NCBI GenBank assembly: GCA_016793805.1
Contig: JAEUIZ010000039.1
Location: 1 to 64,000, forward strand
Reading direction: 5' to 3'
DNA from: Phycisphaerae bacterium
GTDB taxonomy: Bacteria > Planctomycetota > Phycisphaerae > Phycisphaerales > UBA1924
DNA: 64,000 nucleotides
Shown here piece after piece: positions 6,816 through 15,041 of the stretch (its first letter is position 1; each line of letters starts with the position of its first letter). The notes under the pieces are model-generated. The model was given only the letters and a program-made list of their open reading frames with translations. It searched no databases and had not been told where the DNA came from. The position numbers were made by a program, and so were the translations under genes.

Positions 6816-8351
6816 ATGGGCTTGCTGGACGCGCATTGCCGGGAACTGATCGAGTCGGCGATGGACGCGATCATCGTGGTGGACGACGCGCACCGCGTGG
6901 TGCTGTTCAACCGATCGGCGGAGCGAACGTTCGGGGTGCCGGCGGCCGATGCGCTCGGGGGCGGGCTGGATCGGTTCATGCCCGAGCGGTATCGGGGCTC
7001 GCACGCGGGGCAGATGCGAGCGTTCGCCGCGTCGCGGGTGACGCGGCGTTCGATGGGCATGCTCGGGACGATCGCGGGCCTGCGTGCGGATGGCAGCGAG
7101 TTCCCGATGGAGGCCTCGATCTCGCACTTCGAGGTGGAGGGCCGGACGCACCTGGCGGTGATCCTCCGCGACATTTCGGAGCGTCGCCGGCTGGAGTCGC
7201 AGTTGCTCCAGGCGCAGAAGATGGAGGTGGTGGGGCGGCTGGCCGGGGGGATCGCGCACGACTTCAACAACATGCTGATGGCGATGTTCAACTTCCTGGC
7301 GCTGGCGACGCGGGAACTGCCGGAGGGCCACGCGGCCCGGGGCTCGATCGCGCAGGCGATTGCAGCGGGCGAGCGAGCGGCGGACCTGACGCGTCGGCTG
7401 CTGACGTTCTCGCGCAAGCGGGCGCCGGCGCCTGGGGCGGTCTCGGTGCGCGAGGTGGTGCGGGGGCTGGAGCCGATGCTGAGGCGGGTGATCGCGGAGG
7501 ACGTGCGCATCCGCGTGGCGCTCTCGCCGGACGTGGGCAACGCGCTGGCGGACACGGGACAACTCGAGCAGGTCTTGATGAACCTGGTGATCAACGCTCG
7601 AGACGCGATGCCGGGCGGCGGGACGCTGACGATTGAGGCGAGGAACCAGGCGCTCGACGAGGACTATTGCCGGACGCTGGTGGGGGTGTCGCCGGGCGAG
7701 TACGTGATGCTGGCGGTGACGGACACGGGGGTGGGGATGACGCCGGAGGTGCGGGCGCAGATTTTCGAGCCGTTCTTCACGACGAAGGAGCCGGGGAAGG
7801 GGACGGGCCTTGGTCTGGCGACGAGCCTGGGGATCGTGCGCGGGGTTGGGGGGCACATCGCGGTGTCTAGCGAGCCCGGCGCGGGGACGAGCGTGAAGGT
7901 CTTTCTGCCTCGGGTGGACGGGGGCGTCGCGGCACGGGGCGTGGCGCGGGACGCGGGCGTCGTGCCACACGGGTCCGAGACGGTGCTCGTCGTCGAGGAC
8001 GAGCCGACGATCCGGGAGCAGGTGGCGCAGGCGCTGCGTGAGGCGGGATACCGCGTGCTGTTGGCCGGTGACGGCGTGGACGCGCTGGTGGTCGCGGGCG
8101 CGCACGCAGGCGAGGTCCATGCGCTGGTCACGGCCGTGGTGCTGCCCGGGATGAGCGGGATTCGGCTGGCGCAGGAACTCGCAACGACGAGGCCGCGGCT
8201 GGCGGTCGTGTTCATGTCGGGGTACCCGGCGGAGTCGATCGAGGCTCGCGGGATTGATCCGTCGACGTGCGAGTTCGTCTCCAAGCCGTTCGCGATGGAC
8301 GACCTGCTGCGGCGGCTGCGTGCGGCGATCGACCGACGGCGAGCGAAGTAG
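6816..8351 (+). CDS. Cytosolic PAS hybrid histidine kinase with inactive receiver
   Basis: 511 residues, no membrane segment. Order: PAS (about 8-118; M-D-A-I-I-V-V-D-D), HisKA with phosphorylatable His148 in G-G-I-A-H-D-F-N-N, HATPase (N box N-L-V-I-N-A-R-D-A-M, G1 D-T-G-V-G-M, G2 G-T-G-L-G-L), then a C-terminal receiver (about 385-505). The architecture is CckA-like. The receiver keeps the acidic pocket (V-V-E-D-E-P) and the Lys (V-S-K-P-F). The phosphoacceptor Asp, however, is Ala: the segment reads V-T-A-V-V-L-P-G-M-S-G with Ala440 (codon GCC at 8133). The receiver therefore cannot take phosphate in the usual way and may be regulatory only. The kinase half looks intact. No partner gene is adjacent. 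Confidence 0.88.
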   Translation: MGLLDAHCRELIESAMDAIIVVDDAHRVVLFNRSAERTFGVPAADALGGGLDRFMPERYRGSHAGQMRAFAASRVTRRSMGMLGTIAGLRADGSEFPMEASISHFEVEGRTHLAVILRDISERRRLESQLLQAQKMEVVGRLAGGIAHDFNNMLMAMFNFLALATRELPEGHAARGSIAQAIAAGERAADLTRRLLTFSRKRAPAPGAVSVREVVRGLEPMLRRVIAEDVRIRVALSPDVGNALADTGQLEQVLMNLVINARDAMPGGGTLTIEARNQALDEDYCRTLVGVSPGEYVMLAVTDTGVGMTPEVRAQIFEPFFTTKEPGKGTGLGLATSLGIVRGVGGHIAVSSEPGAGTSVKVFLPRVDGGVAARGVARDAGVVPHGSETVLVVEDEPTIREQVAQALREAGYRVLLAGDGVDALVVAGAHAGEVHALVTAVVLPGMSGIRLAQELATTRPRLAVVFMSGYPAESIEARGIDPSTCEFVSKPFAMDDLLRRLRAAIDRRRAK

Positions 8352-8375
8352 GCCGCGTTCGAGTCGGTCTGCGCG

Positions 8376-8393
8376 CCGGTTTCCACAAACCGG
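8376..8393 (+). terminator. Hairpin downstream of the hybrid kinase gene
   Basis: Perfect 7-bp stem CCGGTTT / AAACCGG with a CCAC loop, 24 bases after the kinase stop codon. No U-tract follows, so it is only a possible terminator or processing site. Confidence 0.35.
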
Positions 8394-8535
8394 GAGACGG
8401 GGCGCGCGGCCTGCTCCGTCGACGGGAACGTCGGGCGCGACGAAGGGGGTGCCATTGGCGGCCTGTGGCCCGGTCTCGCGCGCGCTCGGTGCTCGGCGTG
8501 GGGCACTCTCCCCGTGCGCTGGCCAGCGGGGCCCG

Positions 8536-8551
8536 TGGCACTTTCGTTGCT
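8536..8551 (+). promoter_or_regulatory. Sigma54 (-24/-12) promoter candidate
   Basis: TGGCACT-TTCG-TTGCT matches the sigma54 consensus TGGCACG-N4-TTGCW at every position except the seventh. The GG and GC doublets have the obligatory spacing (8537-8538 and 8549-8550). Predicted transcription start near 8562, about 68 bases before the GTG of the exported heme/repeat protein. Confidence 0.68.
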
Positions 8552-8629
8552 TCTGATTCGCACGTTGGAGGGCGTCGCGTGTCGATCGTGTCCGCTCGCC
8601 GCGCCCTCGTTCCCCAAGGAGTACGAGTC

Positions 8630-9255
8630 GTGAGAAGTGCATCCCTTGTTGGCGCGTGCGTTCTGGTCGTGGCGGCGGGCAGGGCGAGCGCCCACCCGCC
8701 GCATCTCACCGCGTTTGAGAGCCGATACCCCGCTCGACGCGCTCGGCTCGAATGCAGTCGCAGACAGGCAGCGCGTGCAACGTGTGCCACCACCCGAGCA
8801 GCACGTCCAACGCGGGCAACTGCTACAAGGTTGCGCTGGCGGCGCGGATCAACGCGGGACAGACGATCGCGCAGGCACTTGCCTCGGTCGAGGGGCTCGA
8901 CTCGGACAACGACGGATTCTCGAATCTGGATGAGATCCTGCGGGTTCGCACGGATCCGCCCGCGGGCATCGGGTACAACCCGGGCCTGATCGGCGCGGCC
9001 GGGACCGATCCGTGCGGCTCGAACCCGTCGTCGGCGGTGACGAACCAGCGGGAGACGCCAGTGGCCGCGTGCTACGCGAACTGCGACGGGAGCACGACGA
9101 CGCCGGTGCTCAACGTCAACGACTTCACATGCTTCCTGAACCAGTTTGCCGCGGGCGACACGCGGGCGAACTGCGATGGGAGCACGACCGCGCCGATGCT
9201 GAACGTGAACGACTTCACGTGCTTCCTGAACCAGTTCGCCATCGGATGCTCGTGA
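8630..9255 (+). CDS. Exported monoheme protein with dockerin-like repeats (apparent frameshift)
   Basis: GTG 8630, preceded by AAGGAG, opens a signal peptide (V-R-S-A-S-L-V-G-A...R-A-S-A-H) and about 12 mature residues to S-R-Y-P. The continuing protein lies in another frame: M-Q-S-Q-T-G-S-A-C-N-V-C-H-H (one CxxCH heme site). A region rich in Asp and Gly follows, then two repeats of the form N-C-D-G-S-T-T-x-P-x-L-N-V-N-D-F-T-C-F-L-N-Q-F. Adding one base in the C4 run near 8728-8731 would join the frames. The second frame has a stop at 8716, so on its own (from ATG 8752) it would lack an export signal despite the heme motif. The C-terminal repeats resemble Ca-binding dockerin-type motifs typical of Phycisphaerae. 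Role: probably an exported or surface redox protein. Confidence 0.65.
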
Positions 9256-9364
9256 TCCGGGCAGCGGCTGTCGGAGGGAGGGGCCAGCGGGCCGCGAGAG
9301 TGACCCGCTCGGCCTTTGGCGTCGGGGAGCCGACTCGCGGCGCGCGCGCACAGGCGGCGCGGTG

Positions 9365-11356
9365 CTACATCGCGAGCCTCGCCCACTCGTGCTCCGCCGC
9401 GGCGTAGAGGGCCTCGACGAGTTCGGCGAGGAAGTGCCGCCCGCGACGCTTGGCGTGCTCGTACCACGGGTTCATCAGCGTGGAACGAAGGAGGAACACG
9501 CCCTCGCGCTCGTAGTCCTGGTGCCCGACGCCGAGGCGCCCGAGGAACGGCGCGACGGTCGAGACGCCATAGCGGCCCGCGGCGAGGGTGGTACGGCTGA
9601 CGAAGAAGGACTGGTTGTAGACGCGCTCGCCGCCCGCGCCCTCCTTGAGCGTGAATCGCTCGTGGAGGCGCTGGTTGAGCGAGTTGATCTTCGCGAGCGA
9701 GGCGTCCCCGGCGGCCGGGCGGAACGCGTAGCACACGATGTTCGAGCCGGGGGCGCAGAGCGAGACGGCCCGCACGGACCGGGGTGGAGCGAGCGAGGGA
9801 AAGGCTTCGAGCAGCGCGTGCAACTCGCAGGCGTTGCGGATGGTCTCGCGGACGAGCAGCCCGTGCCCGGTGGCGTCGAGCGGGATGAGCGAGTGGCTGA
9901 GCCAGACGGCGGCGGCGGCCGCGCCGGGCTTGCTGCCTTCGAGCGCATAGAGCCCGATGCTCTGCGAGGTTCGCTCGGCCTGGGCATCGCCCGGGGCGGC
10001 GTCGATGTACGGCGCGTCCTGCCGCGCGATCGGCTTGACGAGGTTGGAGCGGAAGCAGACGGCACCGGCGGGATAGGGGATGTAGCCGAGTTTGTGCGGG
10101 TCGATGGTGATGGAGTCGCACTCGCCGAGGCGCTCGAGGGCGGCGCACGCCGAGTGCTCCGGGAGTGTGAGCGCGAGCGCGCGGCTCTGCCCTCCGAGGC
10201 GCACATGGGTGCGTGGCTCGCCGAGGCCCAAGCGATGCGGCCGCGTGATCGAGGCGAGGTACCCGCCGTACGCGGCGTCGGCGTGGAGCCAGAACGACCC
10301 GTGTCCCGCGGACTCTCGGCGCGACCGCAGGTCGAGCACCCGGTCTACCGGGTCGATCGCGCCCTCCTCGGTGGAGCCGACGACGGCGACGACGGCCAGC
10401 ACGTGCTCGGCGCGTGGCTCGACCTCGTCCAGCCGGCGCTCGAGGTCGCGCACGTCCATGCGGAAGTCGGCATCGACGCGGACGGCACGCAGCGCCCGCC
10501 GCCCGACGCCGAGCGCGTCGAGGGCTTTCTCGAAGCAATAGTGGTGCGACTCGGGGACGAGGAGCACGGGCGAAAGCCCGAGCACGCCGCACACCGACGC
10601 GAGCCCGTGTTCGACGACGTTGTGGGGGGAGTCGAGGTAGGCGCGGATGACGCGCCGGGTGGTGGCGGCGGATCGTCCGCTGGCGAGGTGCGCGTCGTCA
10701 AAGGTGCGCGCCAGCGCGGCGAGCGCCGCCGAGGGCGCGAGACGCAGGAGCGCCCGCGGCTCGTCGGGCCAGGGCAGCGGCGGGAGGTCGAGCGCGGCGC
10801 GCATATCGCGGACCACGAGGGGGAGGTAGCAGACGGATCGAGCGATCCAGAGGGCCTCGAGGTTGGCGAGGGTGCCGCCGCTGGTCAGGTGGGCCCACGA
10901 GTCCGGGCCGTAGCCGAGCATGTGGGCGATGAGTTGGGCGGCCTCGAGTTCGAGCCGGATCGTGACCGGGGCGGCCTCGGCGGAGATGTTGTTGGGGTTG
11001 TAGAGCATGGCCGCGAAGTACCCCGCGATGCTGGGGAGCGTCTGCTCGGCGACCATGTGGGCGGCGTAGCGGGGGCTGTGGAACGGGAAGTCGGCCTTGA
11101 GGCGGGCGAGGAGTTCCATGAGCCGATCGTCGAAGGCGTCGCGGAAGGGCTCGCCCTCGCGCCGGAGCGACGAGTCGAGGATGATGCCATCCTCGGGAAA
11201 GTAGTTTCGACGCCAGGAGTGGTAGTCCTGCACGATCCGACGCAGCGTCTCAGCGAACCACTCGCCGTTCTCGGCCTTGGGGCCGGCGAACCATGCGGCG
11301 AACCGATGCGTGTCGTCGGCGAGCGCGGGGTCGATGCGTTCGGGGTCCGGGTTCAT
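9365..11356 (-). CDS. PLP-dependent group II decarboxylase
   Basis: 663 residues from ATG 11356; ATG 11383 upstream adds nine Arg-rich residues and is less likely. Group II amino acid decarboxylase motifs are present: S-G-G-T-L-A-N in the N-terminal half, V-G-S-T-E-E-G-A-I-D-P, H-A-D-A-A-Y-G-G (cofactor contacts) and the PLP-binding Lys in I-D-P-H-K-L-G-Y. The usual Trp after that Lys is Leu. The family makes amines from aromatic amino acids, glutamate or related substrates. At 663 residues it is longer than the typical 480, with an extended C-terminal domain as in some long bacterial forms. The substrate is not predictable. It is divergent from the following lipoprotein gene with only 48 bases between starts. 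Confidence 0.84.
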   Translation of the reverse strand: MNPDPERIDPALADDTHRFAAWFAGPKAENGEWFAETLRRIVQDYHSWRRNYFPEDGIILDSSLRREGEPFRDAFDDRLMELLARLKADFPFHSPRYAAHMVAEQTLPSIAGYFAAMLYNPNNISAEAAPVTIRLELEAAQLIAHMLGYGPDSWAHLTSGGTLANLEALWIARSVCYLPLVVRDMRAALDLPPLPWPDEPRALLRLAPSAALAALARTFDDAHLASGRSAATTRRVIRAYLDSPHNVVEHGLASVCGVLGLSPVLLVPESHHYCFEKALDALGVGRRALRAVRVDADFRMDVRDLERRLDEVEPRAEHVLAVVAVVGSTEEGAIDPVDRVLDLRSRRESAGHGSFWLHADAAYGGYLASITRPHRLGLGEPRTHVRLGGQSRALALTLPEHSACAALERLGECDSITIDPHKLGYIPYPAGAVCFRSNLVKPIARQDAPYIDAAPGDAQAERTSQSIGLYALEGSKPGAAAAAVWLSHSLIPLDATGHGLLVRETIRNACELHALLEAFPSLAPPRSVRAVSLCAPGSNIVCYAFRPAAGDASLAKINSLNQRLHERFTLKEGAGGERVYNQSFFVSRTTLAAGRYGVSTVAPFLGRLGVGHQDYEREGVFLLRSTLMNPWYEHAKRRGRHFLAELVEALYAAAEHEWARLAM

Positions 11357-11404
11357 GGGCGGTGCTCCGCGGCGTGTCCGCACGCGGACGATATGATCGC
11401 AACC

Positions 11405-12082
11405 ATGAGAGCACTCCTGGTCACGTCGTGCGTGTCCGCGATGGTCGTTGCGGGCTGCGACAACTCGCCGCCCTCCCAGCCCGCGGCCCCCGCGTCAAGC
11501 CCGAACTCAACCACGAAGGGGCCATCGGCCGCGACGCCACCGGCCTCGACGCCGCGCGCGGAAGCGCCAGCCGAGAGGCCTCCAGCGGCCAGCGCGCCGG
11601 CAGCAGCCCCGGCGCCCGCGGGCACTGGCGCCCAGGTCAGCGCGCTCGGGCTTGTGTTCGAAGTTCCCGAGGGCTGGAAGCAGCAGTCGCCGTCGAACTC
11701 GATGCGGCTCGCGGAGGTCGTGGTGCCGGATCCCTCGGGCGACGCGACGAAGGCGTGCGTGGCGGTGTTCTCGAGCGCGGGCGGGACGGTGGAGGCGAAC
11801 ATCGACCGCTGGGCCGGGCAGGTGCGCGACGCCTCGGGCAAGCCGGCGACCCCATCGACGCGGACGCGGACCGTCGCCGGGCTGAAGGTGACGATCGTCG
11901 AGATGAGCGGGACGTACGCCGGCATGGGCGAGGGCACGCCGCGGCCCGACTGGACCCTTCGCGGCGCGATCGTCGAGATCGGAGGCGGGCTGCTCTTCAT
12001 CAAGATGACCGGACCGGCCGAGGGCATGAAGGCCTGTGCCGCCGCGTTCGATTCGATGGTAGACGGCATGAAGGCACGCTAG
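11405..12082 (+). CDS. Putative lipoprotein with Ala/Pro-rich linker
   Basis: 225 residues from ATG 11405. The signal peptide ends in the lipobox V-V-A-G-C (Cys about residue 16). A disordered Ala/Pro/Ser linker follows to about residue 75, then a globular domain beginning A-L-G-L-V-F-E-V-P-E-G-W, a phrasing common in small envelope domains that bind or fold against partner proteins. The 3' end overlaps the convergent CBS-domain gene by four bases. The closest label I can give is a lipid-anchored periplasmic protein of unknown function. Confidence 0.75.
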   Translation: MRALLVTSCVSAMVVAGCDNSPPSQPAAPASSPNSTTKGPSAATPPASTPRAEAPAERPPAASAPAAAPAPAGTGAQVSALGLVFEVPEGWKQQSPSNSMRLAEVVVPDPSGDATKACVAVFSSAGGTVEANIDRWAGQVRDASGKPATPSTRTRTVAGLKVTIVEMSGTYAGMGEGTPRPDWTLRGAIVEIGGGLLFIKMTGPAEGMKACAAAFDSMVDGMKAR

Positions 12083-12567
12083 CGCGGGAAGGCCTTGAGC
12101 ACGTCGAGGCTGGTCACGATCCCGATCGGGCAGAACTCGCCGTCCACCACGATGACGCGGTGCACGCGGCTCTCGGCCATCCGCTTCGCGACCACGCCGA
12201 CTGTTTCCTCGGGCGTCGCGGTGATCGGGTCGTCGGACATGAAGTCCTCGACGGCGATGTCGGCGGTCCGCACCGGCTCGTCGTCGTCCTCGTCGAACTC
12301 GTCGCGTTCCTCGTCGTCCTCCTCGGACGCCAGCAGGCCCGCGAGTTCGTCGTGCTCCTCGCTGCCCTCGAGCCATCGGCGGACGAGGTCGGTCTTGGAG
12401 ACGACGCCGATGAGTTTCCCGTTGGCTCCGATCACGGGCGCGCCGGAGATCTCGTTCTCCTCGAGCACCCGCGCGAGTTGGCGGATGCCCATGGCCGGCT
12501 CGACGCACACCGGCTCCTTCGTCATGATGTCGCGGACGGTCTTGAGGGACGTGGTGGAGTGTGGCAT
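12079..12567 (-). CDS. Tandem CBS-domain protein
   Basis: 162 residues, ATG 12567 with AAGGAG 7 bases upstream. Two CBS motifs: I-M-T-K-E-P-V-C-V to V-V-S-K-T-D-L (about 14-62) and F-M-S-D-D-P-I-T-A-T to I-V-T-S-L-D-V-L (about 109-158). They are separated by a strongly acidic loop of D and E (about 68-100). CBS pairs bind adenosyl ligands such as AMP, ATP or SAM and regulate an attached or partner enzyme. It follows the cysteine synthase gene by 14 bases as last gene of the ccm operon. Together the two look like a cystathionine beta-synthase split into catalytic and regulatory halves. Confidence 0.82.
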   Translation of the reverse strand: MPHSTTSLKTVRDIMTKEPVCVEPAMGIRQLARVLEENEISGAPVIGANGKLIGVVSKTDLVRRWLEGSEEHDELAGLLASEEDDEERDEFDEDDDEPVRTADIAVEDFMSDDPITATPEETVGVVAKRMAESRVHRVIVVDGEFCPIGIVTSLDVLKAFPR

Positions 12568-12581
12568 GGCTGTCTCCTTGG

Positions 12582-13631
12582 TCAGCGTGGGCATGGCCGC
12601 CCGCAGCACGGCTCGCAGCCGATCGCGCGCCAGCCCTCGATCTCGATCGTCGGCGAGCGATACCGCTCGTCTACGGGCGTGGGCCCGGCGAGGTCGGTGC
12701 TCAGGTACTTCTTGTTGCTGTCGGCAAAGACCGTGGCGACGCACGCGCCATCGCCCAGGTCGTCGAGCAGTTGGTCGGCGCCCAGGAAGTTCGCGCCGGA
12801 CGAGATCCCAACCGCGAGCCCGACCCGGCCCAGCGCCTGCGCCATCGCGATCGCGTCTCCGTCCCAGACATCCACGATCCCGTCCAGGTCGTCCAGACGC
12901 AGCAGGTCGGGGATGAACTCGTCGGAGATGCCCTGGATCCGGTGCTTCCCGCGCTTGCAGCCCGTGCGCAGCGTCGGCGAGTTCGCGGGCTCGAGCGGGT
13001 GCAGACTGACCCCGGGCCAGGCCGCGCGGAGCGAGCGGCCCACGCCCATGATCGTCCCGCCCGTGCCGACGCCCGCGACGAAGGCATCGGCCCGACGCCC
13101 GATCGCCGACAGTTGGGCGACGATCTCCGGGCCGGTCGTGCGTTCGTGGGCCTCGGCGTTGGCGGGGTTGCTGAACTGGTGCGGGAGGAACACGCCGGGG
13201 CGCGAGCGGGCGAACTCGTCGGCCATCTCGATGCTCCCGCGGAATCCACCCTGCTCGCTCGACACCGGCACGATCTCGGCCCCCATCGAGCGGATCAGTG
13301 CCGTGCGCTCCGGGCTCATCCAGTCGGGCATGTAGATCCGCACCGGGTGCCCGAGGGCGCGGCCCATGGCGGCGAACGAGATGCCCGTGTTCCCGCTCGT
13401 GGCCTCGGCGATCGTGTCCCCGGGCCGCAGCGTGCCCGCTTCGTATGCCCGGCCCAGGATCCAGCAGGCCATGCGGTCCTTGATGCTCCCGGTCATGTTG
13501 CGCTGCTCGTACTTGGCGTACACGCGGCGCGCGCGCCCGCACGAGCGGTAGCGGACCTCGATCAGCGGCGTGCGTCCGACCAGGCCCCGCAGCGCATCCA
13601 CCGGCGTCGAGACGCGGGCCTCGAGCATCAT
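12582..13631 (-). CDS. cysK: Cysteine synthase / cystathionine beta-synthase-type PLP enzyme
   Basis: 349 residues. Fold-type II PLP enzyme: PLP Lys in N-M-T-G-S-I-K-D-R, substrate loop T-S-G-N-T-G, and the phosphate-binding loop G-V-G-T-G-G-T. It should form cysteine from O-acetylserine and sulfide, or cystathionine from serine and homocysteine. Longer than typical CysK (about 310), with a Cys-rich tail ending [13 protein letters not shown] that could bind a metal or be redox-active. ATG 13631 overlaps the ccmD stop, so its translation is coupled to the heme-attachment operon. Linking cysteine supply or thiol chemistry to cytochrome c maturation makes sense but is inference. Confidence 0.87.
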   Translation of the reverse strand: MMLEARVSTPVDALRGLVGRTPLIEVRYRSCGRARRVYAKYEQRNMTGSIKDRMACWILGRAYEAGTLRPGDTIAEATSGNTGISFAAMGRALGHPVRIYMPDWMSPERTALIRSMGAEIVPVSSEQGGFRGSIEMADEFARSRPGVFLPHQFSNPANAEAHERTTGPEIVAQLSAIGRRADAFVAGVGTGGTIMGVGRSLRAAWPGVSLHPLEPANSPTLRTGCKRGKHRIQGISDEFIPDLLRLDDLDGIVDVWDGDAIAMAQALGRVGLAVGISSGANFLGADQLLDDLGDGACVATVFADSNKKYLSTDLAGPTPVDERYRSPTIEIEGWRAIGCEPCCGRPCPR

Positions 13632-13735
13632 CGTCGTCCTCGCTTTCTTGCCCCGATCCAGACCCACGCCGCATACCCGAGAAGGAGCCCCAGCCCGAGC
13701 ACGTATGCCGCCACCGTGTGCGTCGCTGCGTTCAT
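13628..13735 (-). CDS. ccmD: CcmD-like heme exporter small subunit
   Basis: 35 residues, too short for most gene callers. Start [12 protein letters not shown], one transmembrane helix ([15 protein letters not shown]), then the basic cytoplasmic tail A-R-K-R-G-R-R. This size and topology, and its position between ccmC and cysK with 4-base overlaps on both sides, identify it as CcmD. CcmD is the small membrane protein that helps release heme-loaded CcmE from the CcmABC complex. Confidence 0.8.
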   Translation of the reverse strand: MNAATHTVAAYVLGLGLLLGYAAWVWIGARKRGRR

Positions 13736-14415
13736 GGGTGGGCTCCTGCGGCAGCGACCGAGGCCGCGCGATCCGCCTCGGCGCTGGCGCCGGCACGGAG
13801 CACGCCATATCGCGCCGCGATCAGACCGAGCGTGAGGAGGGTGATCGGGACGAACCAGGCCGCGAGCACCACGCGCAACTCGTTGGTGAGTTGGATCGAT
13901 TCCGGGTGGATGTCCGGCAGGAGTTTGACCGAGAGGTAGACGAGCGGCACGTCGAGGAACGCGACCACGCCGTAGATCGCGCACACGAGCGCCCGCCGCT
14001 CGGGAGAGGGCACCATGGACCGGACCACGAGCAGCGCGGCGTAGAGCAGCCAGAGCAGGAGGCTGAACGTGAGCCGAGGGCTCCACGTCCACCACTGGCC
14101 CCACGCGATGCGTGCCCAGAACGAGCCGGTGAGCAGGAGCACGGTGCCGTTGAGCAGGGTGACCTCCGCGGCGGCGTGTCCGAGAGCGTCCCAGCGTGCG
14201 TCGCGCATGGCGAGGTAGCCCGCGCCCGCGACGAACACCGCGAGCGCCGCGACGAACGTGTGAATCGCCACGGGCAGGTGCAGGTAGAACACCTTCTGCA
14301 CCGTGCCCATGCTGACCTCCGTGGGGGCCCGCACGGCCAGCGAGATCGCCAGCGCCAACGACGCGAGCGTCAGCGCCCAGAACCCCCTCGCAACGTGGCG
14401 CCGCGAGCGCGTCAT
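13732..14415 (-). CDS. ccmC: Heme exporter / holo-CcmE formation protein CcmC
   Basis: 227 residues with six predicted transmembrane helices and CcmC-like phrases ([25 protein letters not shown]). CcmC presents heme to CcmE in the periplasm through a Trp-rich WWD loop flanked by His. Here the loop (105-117) reads [12 protein letters not shown]: the Asp that gives the motif its name is Ser (codon AGC). The external His in H-L-P-V is kept. ATG 14415 overlaps the ccmB stop. Size and topology match family norms. Confidence 0.88.
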   Translation of the reverse strand: MTRSRRHVARGFWALTLASLALAISLAVRAPTEVSMGTVQKVFYLHLPVAIHTFVAALAVFVAGAGYLAMRDARWDALGHAAAEVTLLNGTVLLLTGSFWARIAWGQWWTWSPRLTFSLLLWLLYAALLVVRSMVPSPERRALVCAIYGVVAFLDVPLVYLSVKLLPDIHPESIQLTNELRVVLAAWFVPITLLTLGLIAARYGVLRAGASAEADRAASVAAAGAHP

Positions 14416-15041
14416 GCGACCTCCTCCATGAGCGCGTCGAAGCCGATCCAACCCGCCGCGACGAAGACCGCGTCGAACGCCAGCAGCACGCCCGGCGAGG
14501 GAGTCCCCCGGGCCACGAGCAGGACGACCGGCAGCAGTAGTGGAGCGACGACAGCCGGCAGAAGCCGCGATGAGGCACCGCCCGCCAACGCCGCGGAGAA
14601 GACGGTCCCCAGCGCCGCGATCGCCACGAGCCCGAGGCCGCCGGCGAGTGCGACGCGGCCGAGCGAATCGCCGAGATCCATCGAGAAGAAGACGATACAC
14701 AGCGGTGTGACGACGAGCGAGATCGTTGCGAGGTGCACGAGGCACGCGGCCAATTTGGCGGGATAGAGCACAGCCCGCGCTGCGGGAATCAGGAGGAGCG
14801 ACGCGAGGGCGTCGTCCTGACGCTCGAGCGCCATGCCCCGCTCGATGGAAAGCAGCCCCGCGACCAGGACGGCCATGCACAGCGCGCCCGAACCATGCCG
14901 CAGCGGGCCAGCAGGCAGAGCGAGTCCCAGCGCGCACGCCGCGATGATCGCGAGGATCAACGGCCCCGCGAGCGAGATCGCCCGCATCTCGATGCGGAGG
15001 TCCTTCGCGACGAGGATGGCCATGGCCCGCGTGCCGCTCAT
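14412..15041 (-). CDS. ccmB: Heme ABC exporter permease CcmB
   Basis: 209 residues, about six hydrophobic helices. The N-terminus I-L-V-A-K-D-L-R-I-E-M-R and the segment L-S-I-E-R-G-M-A-L-E-R-Q-D-D-A-L-A-S-L-L-L are characteristic of CcmB, the membrane subunit that works with the CcmA ATPase. In this operon the ATPase is not a separate protein but fused to CcmF immediately upstream, overlapping by four bases (ATG 15041). CcmABCD uses ATP to release holo-CcmE for heme delivery. Confidence 0.88.
   Translation of the reverse strand: MSGTRAMAILVAKDLRIEMRAISLAGPLILAIIAACALGLALPAGPLRHGSGALCMAVLVAGLLSIERGMALERQDDALASLLLIPAARAVLYPAKLAACLVHLATISLVVTPLCIVFFSMDLGDSLGRVALAGGLGLVAIAALGTVFSAALAGGASSRLLPAVVAPLLLPVVLLVARGTPSPGVLLAFDAVFVAAGWIGFDALMEEVA

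Noticed and set aside
9362..12082. 906-residue plus-strand frame over the decarboxylase
   Set aside because: Bases up to 11356 are antisense to a decarboxylase with all catalytic motifs; only 11405-12082 has a signal peptide and real protein character.
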